A stretch of DNA of 42,416 nucleotides from an uncultured Eubacteriales bacterium (GTDB taxonomy: Bacteria > Bacillota > Clostridia > Oscillospirales > Oscillospiraceae). The notes under the pieces are model-generated. The model made no database searches. It saw only the letters and a program-made list of their open reading frames with translations, and was not told the DNA's origin. This document shows, piece by piece, positions 17,209 to 24,188 of the stretch. Position numbers and translations under genes: made by a program. Position 1 is the first letter of the stretch, and each line of letters begins with the position of its first letter. Location: positions 2,896 to 45,311 of the forward strand of contig ONPN01000027.1 of assembly GCA_900319695.1 (NCBI GenBank), in the 5' to 3' direction.

Positions 17209-18243
17209 TCACTTTTCCATTGATGTACCGGCCCCGACAAATGCGTCGATCAGCTGCGCATATCGGGACAGGTCTTCCGGGACGCCCTCAATCGGGGGCA
17301 GCAGGATCAGTCCGTCACGGTTGACAAAAAGCGTCGTGGGCAGCACGGTGAGATACAGCTTTTCCTCCATCTCTTCAAACGGCAGAAGATTGAGATACCC
17401 CACGTCTCTCTCGGCCAGGACCTCCCTGCAGGTATCGGGCTCTTCATCCGCATCGCTGCAGATCCCGACGATGGCGGCATCCTTGCCCTCAGCCTCAAGG
17501 CGGCGGGCAAGCGCGCCGAGCTCCGGCATCTCAGCCTTGCAGGGGCCGCACCAGGTCGCCCAGATATTGACCATGGTAAGCTCATGGGCGGCAAAAAGCT
17601 CCCCGCTCTTCACGACATTGCCGTCGAGATCGGTGGTCTCAAACTGCAACACCGTGCCAAAGAGATCCGCGCTGCCGGAATGGGGCTTAAAGTACTCGGC
17701 GTTTTTCAGGACATCGACGAGAGAGCTCTGCAGAGCGAGATACTCCTGGGCATATTCGGGAGAGTGCTTCTCCGCAAAGTCATCGTAAGCATCGGGATCC
17801 GTGAGGGCAAAATAGGTGATATCGCCGTTCTTCCCAACCATGGTGAGGGCGTCCTCTTCCGCGCCTTCAAGGCCGATCACGTCAATCAGCTCCGCGGCGC
17901 CGCGATCTCCGTCGATTCCGAACACAATGAGCAGCGTGCCCATCGCGTCCAGGATTTTTGCCGTATCTTCCGCCGACAGCCCTCCTTTTTTAGTCTTCTC
18001 ATTGAGGGCGTCCGACTCTTCTTTCGAGAAAGCATAGTAGTCAAACATCATGGTATAGATGCCGTCCTTTACCACGGGGAAAGGATTCGGCATGACGATG
18101 CCTTTGGTATTGCTGAATTCTTCGGGGTAAACAAGCGTAAAGCCCATTTTGTCCCAGGTCTCCTTTGTGCCCTCGGCGAAGGCGGGGGCGCTGAAGGAGA
18201 GGGCCATCAGAACTATGAGTACAACGGCGAGGATTTTTTTCAT
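17209..18243 (-). CDS. Secreted TlpA-like thioredoxin protein with long N-terminal domain
   Basis: A 344-residue exported thiol-disulfide protein. The start at 18243 (MKKILAVV) is supported by AAAGGAGGCGG upstream and a signal peptide ending AFA near residue 23. Residues 25-190 form an acidic domain of unknown family. The C-terminal TlpA/ResA-like domain has WATWCGPC (cysteines 232 and 235), the DLDGN entry strand and the cis-proline region VLPTTLFVNRDG. It would reduce or exchange disulfides in extracytoplasmic proteins. It is a single gene with its own promoter and could be served by a membrane electron donor such as the polyferredoxin at 1-1257, though that link is speculative. Confidence 0.88.
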   Translation of the reverse strand: MKKILAVVLIVLMALSFSAPAFAEGTKETWDKMGFTLVYPEEFSNTKGIVMPNPFPVVKDGIYTMMFDYYAFSKEESDALNEKTKKGGLSAEDTAKILDAMGTLLIVFGIDGDRGAAELIDVIGLEGAEEDALTMVGKNGDITYFALTDPDAYDDFAEKHSPEYAQEYLALQSSLVDVLKNAEYFKPHSGSADLFGTVLQFETTDLDGNVVKSGELFAAHELTMVNIWATWCGPCKAEMPELGALARRLEAEGKDAAIVGICSDADEEPDTCREVLAERDVGYLNLLPFEEMEEKLYLTVLPTTLFVNRDGLILLPPIEGVPEDLSRYAQLIDAFVGAGTSMEK

Positions 18244-18282
18244 GATTTCCGCCTCCTTTTTCTGTTGTTTCATTCACGAAAC

Positions 18283-18310
18283 AGATGACAGTTCTTTCCA
18301 CTTGTCATCT
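18283..18310. promoter_or_regulatory. Inverted repeat in the leader of the TlpA-like gene
   Basis: AGATGACA (18283-18290) and TGTCATCT (18303-18310) with a 12-nt spacer, 40 nt upstream of the start. Could be a regulator site or small leader hairpin. Confidence 0.35.
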
Positions 18311-18336
18311 ATTGAACGTCAATTCTTCTTTTATTT

Positions 18337-18366
18337 ATCATAGAACAGCAGCTGTGGCAAACTCAA
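18337..18366 (-). promoter_or_regulatory. Putative promoter of the TlpA-like gene
   Basis: -35 TTGAGT (plus-strand 18361-18366), 18-nt spacer and -10 TATGAT (18337-18342). Confidence 0.55.
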
Positions 18367-18386
18367 AATACCCGTTTTGCCCTAAA

Positions 18387-18416
18387 GATTTCCGGGGCAC
18401 AATTGTGCCGGAAATC
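18387..18416. promoter_or_regulatory. Palindromic operator-like site between divergent promoters
   Basis: GATTTCCGG and CCGGAAATC flank the palindrome CACAATTGTG, with two extra G on the left. It lies 7 nt upstream of the plus-strand -35 and 20 nt behind the minus-strand -35, so one regulator could act on both genes. Confidence 0.5.
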
Positions 18417-18423
18417 ATACAGC

Positions 18424-18452
18424 TTGCTTTATCCGCCGGTCTTTGATACAAT
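18424..18452 (+). promoter_or_regulatory. Sigma-A promoter of the PAP2 gene
   Basis: -35 TTGCTT (18424-18429), 17-nt spacer, -10 TACAAT (18447-18452). Confidence 0.65.
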
Positions 18453-18530
18453 ACTTCCATCTGTTGAGGCGCGAAGGAATGCACGGCCGTGGGCCTTGAA
18501 CCTGCGCGCAAAGTCAGGAGGAAGTTCAAA

Positions 18531-19466
18531 ATGGGAAACGCCTTCTCTTTTGCCTGGGAAGACACGCTGATCATCTGGCTGCAGGCGCATATGGGCGCGG
18601 CGGGAAGCGCGCTGGCCTCGTTCTTTTCCATGTTTGGCGAGGAACTGCTGCTGATCATGGTGCTGGGCTTCTTCTACTGGTGCTATGACAAAGAGCTCGG
18701 AAAGCTCCTCGGCCGGAATATCTGTGTGGTGATCGTCCTCAACCCGATGATGAAAAACATCGCGCTGCGTCTGCGGCCTTATATGGTCAACCCCGAAATT
18801 CAATGTCTCAAGCCCGTTGACGCCTCCGCGGATATCATGAATCTCGCGGCGCAGGGCTATTCCTTCCCGAGCGGCCACTCCTCCAACGCCGCCGCGACCT
18901 ACGGCACGATCGGGCACTGGTATCGGAAGACGTGGGTGCGGATCCTCGCGGTCGTGATCCCGCTTCTGGTCGGGATCAGCCGCTTCTGCCTCGGCGTACA
19001 TTACCCAACGGATGTGCTGCTCGGCTGGCTGCTGGGCGTTGTGATCATCTTCTTCACGCCGTGGTTCATCGGGAAATTCAAAAGCCGCCGGGTCCCCTAT
19101 CTGATCCTGCTGGCCGCCATGCTCCCCGGCTGGTTTTACTGTAAGAGCAATGATTTCTATACCGGATACGGCATGACGGTCGGCTTTTTCCTCGCCGATC
19201 TGTTTGAGGAGAACTATGTGCGCTTCCAAAATACGCGCATTTGGTGGAAGATCATCCTCCGTGTCGTGGGAGGCGTCGTGATCTTCCTTGCGCTGAACAC
19301 GGTTTTCACGCTGCCGTTTCCCCCTGAATTTCTGGAGTCCTCTTCCTTCGCGGCCTATCTTATTCGCGCCCTGCGCTTCGCCGTCATCCTGTTCGTCGAC
19401 ATCGCGCTCTATCCCCTGCTGTTCGACCGGCTCGGAAAGAAGAGCGGTCATACTGGTCTCCCATAA
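18531..19466 (+). CDS. PAP2 family membrane phosphatase
   Basis: A 311-residue integral membrane phosphatase of the type-2 phosphatidic acid phosphatase family, acting on lipid phosphates or undecaprenyl pyrophosphate. The three motifs are intact: KNIALRLRP, FPSGHSS and SRFCLGVHYPTD. The start at 18531 (MGNAFSF) has AGGAGG 9 nt upstream, so the earlier in-frame ATG at 18489 is not used. The last five residues (HTGLP) and the stop codon are encoded by the first bases of repeat copy 2, which therefore trimmed or replaced the original end. The substrate is not determined. Confidence 0.9.
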   Translation: MGNAFSFAWEDTLIIWLQAHMGAAGSALASFFSMFGEELLLIMVLGFFYWCYDKELGKLLGRNICVVIVLNPMMKNIALRLRPYMVNPEIQCLKPVDASADIMNLAAQGYSFPSGHSSNAAATYGTIGHWYRKTWVRILAVVIPLLVGISRFCLGVHYPTDVLLGWLLGVVIIFFTPWFIGKFKSRRVPYLILLAAMLPGWFYCKSNDFYTGYGMTVGFFLADLFEENYVRFQNTRIWWKIILRVVGGVVIFLALNTVFTLPFPPEFLESSSFAAYLIRALRFAVILFVDIALYPLLFDRLGKKSGHTGLP

Positions 19467-19545
19467 AACGGCTTAAAGCCGTTTTATAGTGCCAAAGGCA
19501 CGTCGGAGACCTATGAGACGTGTTTTGTGCCCGAGGGCACAAAAC
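19450..19545 (+). repeat. 96-bp multi-hairpin repeat, copy 2
   Basis: Same length and orientation as copy 1 at 7668-7763, with three differences. Two are paired, changing GCGCC/GGCGC to GTGCC/GGCAC, which keeps the stem. The third lies in the two-base loop of the last hairpin. It sits at the 3' end of the PAP2 gene. Confidence 0.85.
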
Positions 19546-19561
19546 CGTACGTTTTCTCAAA

Positions 19562-19603
19562 AAAAGAATCCCTTTGAGCAAAAAAGCTCAGAGGGATTCT
19601 TTT
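19562..19603. terminator. Bidirectional terminator between convergent genes
   Basis: AAAAGAATCCCTTTGAGC (19562-19579) pairs with 19586-19603 around an A6/T6 loop with one G-U pair. The minus-strand stem ends in a run of T, suiting the EAL gene stop at 19603. It also faces the PAP2 transcript. Confidence 0.85.
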
Positions 19604-22521
19604 CACGTCCGGCGCAGGAAGCGCGCTTCCAGCTCCTCCGCAGGCAGCGGACGGGAGAAAGAATAGCCCTGCGCAAAAGCGCAGCCCTTTTTCTTCAGGA
19701 GCAGCATCTGTCCCTCTGTTTCCACGCCCACGGCGATAACGGGGATCTTCAGATAGTCCGCGGCTTCCAGAATCAGATCGACATGCCGCGAAGCCTTTTC
19801 ATCCTGCTCCATCTCGGAGATCAGACTCCTGTCCAGCTTCAATCCGTCGACGGCAATGGACGAGAGTACGCTGAGCGTGCCGCTCTCTGGGCCGACCCTG
19901 TCTATCAGAATCTCATAGCCCGCTCTTCGCAGGCTTTCAACAATGTCGAAGATCTGGAACCTGTTTTCCGCGCACACCGATTCCCTGATCTCCAGCTTCA
20001 GATCGCCGTATGAAAGCCCGTTTTCCCTGAGCGCCTCGCCCAGGGCCCGTTTCAGCGCAGGATCAAACAGGTCCTGACTCGACAGGTTGACGGACGCCGG
20101 AAGCGTTACGCCGTATTTCTTCTTCCAGGACACAATCTGCCGGACCGTCTCCTTCCAGACATACTGATCCACTGTGCCGATCTCTCCGCTGCGCTCAAGC
20201 AGGGGCAGGAAATCGCCCGGGTCGATGACGCCCAATTCCGGGTGACGCCAGCGTACCAGCGCCTCTACGCCGACGAGCTCCGGCGTCTCGCCCCGGATAT
20301 CCAGCGTCGGCTGATAGTATACCTCAAACTCCATACCTTCCACGGCTCGCTCAAGATCACGCAGAAGGCGCTTGCCATAGGCCTCTCTCTCCAGGAGCTT
20401 CGCGTCGACGACGATCATGCGCTCCTCGCCCATATGGCGCGCCTTGCGGCAGGCCGTACGCGCCAGCTCAAGCATGCGCGCGGGTTTGGTATCCGCGCGC
20501 CACGGCGCGACCCCCATTTTGAGCCGCAGACTCATATCCGGTGAGAGGATGTCCAGGCTCCCCTGCAGACTGCGATACAGCCTGTCGCAGTCCTCCACCG
20601 GCGGGCAAAAAACTGCAAAGCGGTTTGTATCCGTTCTGCCTGCTATCCCGCCATGCTGTTTGACATAGGTCTGCAGTCCCGTTCCCAGCGTGCGCAGGAT
20701 ATCGTCCTCAAAGTGCTGTCCGCACATCGTCCCGACAGCCGAAAGCTGATCGACACTCAGCACGACAGCGTCCATGGGCCGGTCCGGCTTTTCGCGGTAC
20801 ATCCGTTCGGCATAGGCGTAAAAGTATTCCCTGTTATACAGTCCCGTGCGCTTGTCGATCTCCGTTTTAGAGATCAGACGCTGGCTTTCACCGGCTCTTT
20901 TTTCGGCGCGCATCCCGCGCAGCAGCAGGAGCGCGAACGCGCCTCCGACCAAGACCAGCGCGCCCAGCAAAGCAATGAGGTTTCTTCTGGACAGATCGGT
21001 GACGGTGGTTTTCGCATCCTCCGCATAATACCTTGTCAGCGCGGCGTTGATGGTTGAAGCCGGCACGATCCCGGTGACTTTGCTCAGAATGGAATACAGG
21101 AGCGTATCCTGCCGGTTCACCGCCAGGCAATCATCCATTTCCACGCCGGTGGAGATGGTCGTCAGATGATACTTTCCGCAGATCGCGGCGATGTTGTTGA
21201 AGCGATAGCTGCTGATGAGCAGACAGTCCGCCTGCTCGTCCGCGATGGCGCGCAGGCAGCTCGGCGTATCCTCAAAATAGATCGTCCGCCATTGCGGGAA
21301 ATGATCCAGCAGGAACATCTCATAGTTGGGATTTCCCACGTTGACAGCAACCGCCACCCGTTCCTTCTTTGTAAAGGAGTCCACATCCGTCTCGCGGATC
21401 ACCGCGGCCATGTCCGTCCGCATCAGCGCGGGGGTTATGAAAACGCCCTGAATCTCCCCGTCATAGTCGGTGAGGTTTATGGGAAATACGCAGTCCACCT
21501 CTCCGGCCTTCAGCGCCTCCATCGCAGCCTCGGCAGTGGGAAAGGCAACAGGCTCAAATTCCAGATGGGCGTTTTCGAGGCAGTCCGAGGCGGCGTACAG
21601 AAAGTCCTTCAGTGCGCCGGTCAGTTCCCCTGTTTTTTGATCTTTGGCGCAGAACGCCAGATAATTGTCCCGATATCCAACGCGAATCGGTCCGTGAGCC
21701 GCGAGCCAGGCGCTCTCCTCGGCGCTGAGGTAGTGGCTGATCTTGGTGGTCTCCAGGTATTCCGAATAAAGCGTCCGATTATACAGCGGATTTTCATCCA
21801 GGATCCTGGTCATCGCGTTGTTCAGCTCGCCGAGCAGCTCAGGGCGCGATTTGCTGACCGCGAAGAAGAAATCGGAGGAGCCGATCTTGCAGGCCGGCAC
21901 GGCGTCCCCGGCCTTGTGCAGACCGTCCAGCGTCGCGTACAGGTCGATGCCGCCGTGTTTGAGCCGGGAAACGTTATCCTCCTCCGAGCCGGTCATCTCC
22001 ACGATCTCCGCCCGGACGCCGTTTGCCTCCGCCCACTCCCGGAAGAAGCCGATCTGAACGCTGCCCTTGTTCGCGCCGACCTTTTTGCCGTTAAAGGTGG
22101 AAAAGTCCTCCGGTGTGATCTCCTTATTGTCGGGCGCGGTGAAGAGATAGTAATCCTCCGTCCCCATCGGCTGCGCGGAGAACAGCATTTTTTCCGCGCG
22201 CTCATCCGTATAGGAGACGTCGCTCATCAGGTCGATTCTGCCGTCCTCAAGCATTTGCAGCAGCTCCGGCCAGCTCCCGGTCACATATTCGTAGGTCCAT
22301 CCGGTATAGGCGGCGATCTTCTGCTGATAATCATAGGCGTAGCCGGAGCGCCGCCCCAGCTCATCCGTGGTATTGAAGGGCGATTCAAACCACCCGACGC
22401 GGACGATTGTTTCGGACTCCCGCGCGTGCGCGCCGATCGGCAGCGCAAGGGCAGCCAGAACGGCGAGCGCGAGCATGAGCGCGCCGCGCGCTGCGTAACG
22501 AATCCGCTTTGTTGATCTCAT
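19603..22521 (-). CDS. Tandem solute-binding-domain sensor with degenerate GGDEF and degenerate EAL
   Basis: A 972-residue membrane sensor. A signal segment is followed by two SBP_bac_3-like amino-acid-binding domains (about 38-265 and 270-505), a helix at about 517-537, a GGDEF-like domain with RTDTNRF in place of RGGDEF, and an EAL domain (about 715-965). EALVRW is kept, but the metal-binding DDFGTG region reads IDRVGPESG and AEGVET reads AVGVET, so phosphodiesterase activity is unlikely. It probably binds nucleotide or acts through its partner. The start at 22521 (MRSTKRI) has GGGAGGCGG upstream. It is the last gene of a three-gene operon and the same length as its paralogue at 24189-27107. 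Confidence 0.9.
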   Translation of the reverse strand: MRSTKRIRYAARGALMLALAVLAALALPIGAHARESETIVRVGWFESPFNTTDELGRRSGYAYDYQQKIAAYTGWTYEYVTGSWPELLQMLEDGRIDLMSDVSYTDERAEKMLFSAQPMGTEDYYLFTAPDNKEITPEDFSTFNGKKVGANKGSVQIGFFREWAEANGVRAEIVEMTGSEEDNVSRLKHGGIDLYATLDGLHKAGDAVPACKIGSSDFFFAVSKSRPELLGELNNAMTRILDENPLYNRTLYSEYLETTKISHYLSAEESAWLAAHGPIRVGYRDNYLAFCAKDQKTGELTGALKDFLYAASDCLENAHLEFEPVAFPTAEAAMEALKAGEVDCVFPINLTDYDGEIQGVFITPALMRTDMAAVIRETDVDSFTKKERVAVAVNVGNPNYEMFLLDHFPQWRTIYFEDTPSCLRAIADEQADCLLISSYRFNNIAAICGKYHLTTISTGVEMDDCLAVNRQDTLLYSILSKVTGIVPASTINAALTRYYAEDAKTTVTDLSRRNLIALLGALVLVGGAFALLLLRGMRAEKRAGESQRLISKTEIDKRTGLYNREYFYAYAERMYREKPDRPMDAVVLSVDQLSAVGTMCGQHFEDDILRTLGTGLQTYVKQHGGIAGRTDTNRFAVFCPPVEDCDRLYRSLQGSLDILSPDMSLRLKMGVAPWRADTKPARMLELARTACRKARHMGEERMIVVDAKLLEREAYGKRLLRDLERAVEGMEFEVYYQPTLDIRGETPELVGVEALVRWRHPELGVIDPGDFLPLLERSGEIGTVDQYVWKETVRQIVSWKKKYGVTLPASVNLSSQDLFDPALKRALGEALRENGLSYGDLKLEIRESVCAENRFQIFDIVESLRRAGYEILIDRVGPESGTLSVLSSIAVDGLKLDRSLISEMEQDEKASRHVDLILEAADYLKIPVIAVGVETEGQMLLLKKKGCAFAQGYSFSRPLPAEELEARFLRRT

Positions 22522-22547
22522 CTTACCGCCTCCCGCTCCGGCACTGT

Positions 22548-24167
22548 CTACCTCTCGCCTTTCCGACTGCGTTTGTTTTCGTACATGCAGGAATCCGCGC
22601 GCCGGATAACGTCGTTCACAGAACGGTCGCTCTGCGGATCGTAGACCGCGACGCCCATCGCAATATGTACCTGCTCCCATTTGTTCTTGTTTACGGCGCA
22701 GCTCTCCGCCATTTCCCTGTTGAACTGCCGCGCGAGCGCCTCTCTGTTCCGATAATCGTCGTTTTGCAGGATCACGGAAAATTCGTCCCCGCCGACACGG
22801 AACACGGGGCTGTGCTGATAGATGCGGCAGATGAGGCGGCTGGCTGTTTTCAGATAGATATCGCCTTTTTCGTGACCGTAGATGTCGTTGATCTGCTTGA
22901 GGTCGTCACAGTCAAACATGCCGATTGCGAAGGATATGAGGCCGTTTGCGTCGTTCATGCGCGTCTGAAGCTGCTCGATATAGCTGGAATACGCGCCCTT
23001 GTTGCGCACGGAGGTCAGCGAATCGACATACGCGCGCTTGCTCAGGTCGGAGATATGATCCTTCATATGGGCGGCAAGATGCTTGAAAGTGCTGGTCAGT
23101 CTGCCGATCTCGTCGTCTTTGTCATACTCCAGCGCAACGTCATAATTGCCTCTGTCCACCTGTTCCGCGGCGTCGGTCAGCTCTTCAAGCGGCCTTGTGA
23201 TGCGCCGCGTATAATACATGGTGAAAACACTCAGGGCAACCAGCACTTCAAGGGACACGATCAGGATGTTCATGATCAGCTTCTGCCAGTCGCCCTCTGT
23301 CTCTGTGATCGGAACCGTGACGTTCAGGCGCATCCCGTTCGACAGCGGCAGCCAGGCGCCGACTTTTTCCACGCCTTCATAATTGTATTGGAAAAAGGTA
23401 TTTTTCTGGATCAGTCCCTCCGGTACCGCGGGCATTGTCTCCTCGGTAAGTTGGGTGACGTCGATCAGGGGATGGTAAAAGAGATTGCCCTCCTCATCGC
23501 TCAGAAACGCATAGCCGTTATTGAACAGGCGTATGCTCTCCACCTGCTCGGCCATGGTGGAGTAGTCCAGCTCGATCCCGACCACCCCGACAAACCTGCC
23601 CCGCCAATAGATCGGGACATTATAGGAGATCACACGCACGTCCAGGTTGTCCGTGATGTACGGGGGAATCCAGATCGCTTCGCCCATATGCTTCGGGACA
23701 GTGAACCACACCAGGCGGGAGGTATCCGCCGTGTCATAGAGCGTGATATCCGTCACCTCATGCTCGACAAAGCCCTCCCCGTCGAGGTCTGTATACCAAA
23801 AGCCCGCAACCGTCTCCGAGACGGCCGGATCAATGCGGTAATAGTAGGTCAGCACCCCGTTTGTCTTGGCCGCGGTTTCTTCAAAAAAGGGCTTCACCCG
23901 TTCGACATGCCGCGCAAGCCGACCGCTCTCCACGCCGTCCAGGTCTGCTTCCACATGGGTTGCCAGCTTTCTGACGGACTTCTGGACGCTGTTGAAGTAA
24001 TAGTCGAGATTTCTCTCCCCTGTCTCGCACAGCAGCAGGAGGAGCTGGTCGGATTTTCGGTGCTCCGTCCTCCGAATAAACACCACGCTGAGAACCGTAA
24101 TGCTGGTCACCGCGACGACGATGGCAAAGACGGTCAGCAAGGTCATTTTTGTACGTAACGAGCGCAT
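22548..24167 (-). CDS. dCache-HAMP-GGDEF diguanylate cyclase
   Basis: A 539-residue protein likely to make c-di-GMP from GTP. TM1 is at about 8-30. The extracytoplasmic region 38-280 looks like a double Cache sensor (YYYRIDPAVSETVAGFWYTDL, then VVGIELDYSTM). TM2 is at about 290-312, HAMP at 313-365 with the RRITRPLEELT entry, and GGDEF at 375-535 with RVGGDEF intact. No RxxD inhibitory site is seen at the expected position. The start is ATG 24167 with AGAGGTG upstream. It lies 21 nt after the upstream paralogue and 26 nt before the next, so it is co-transcribed with two EAL proteins. Confidence 0.92.
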   Translation of the reverse strand: MRSLRTKMTLLTVFAIVVAVTSITVLSVVFIRRTEHRKSDQLLLLLCETGERNLDYYFNSVQKSVRKLATHVEADLDGVESGRLARHVERVKPFFEETAAKTNGVLTYYYRIDPAVSETVAGFWYTDLDGEGFVEHEVTDITLYDTADTSRLVWFTVPKHMGEAIWIPPYITDNLDVRVISYNVPIYWRGRFVGVVGIELDYSTMAEQVESIRLFNNGYAFLSDEEGNLFYHPLIDVTQLTEETMPAVPEGLIQKNTFFQYNYEGVEKVGAWLPLSNGMRLNVTVPITETEGDWQKLIMNILIVSLEVLVALSVFTMYYTRRITRPLEELTDAAEQVDRGNYDVALEYDKDDEIGRLTSTFKHLAAHMKDHISDLSKRAYVDSLTSVRNKGAYSSYIEQLQTRMNDANGLISFAIGMFDCDDLKQINDIYGHEKGDIYLKTASRLICRIYQHSPVFRVGGDEFSVILQNDDYRNREALARQFNREMAESCAVNKNKWEQVHIAMGVAVYDPQSDRSVNDVIRRADSCMYENKRSRKGER

Positions 24168-24188
24168 TCGCGCATCACCTCTGTTCTA

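Noticed and set aside
21166-24158. Plus-strand frames of 449 and 549 codons opposite the sensor genes
   Set aside because: Antisense to intact solute-binding, dCache and GGDEF domains; no recognisable protein signature.
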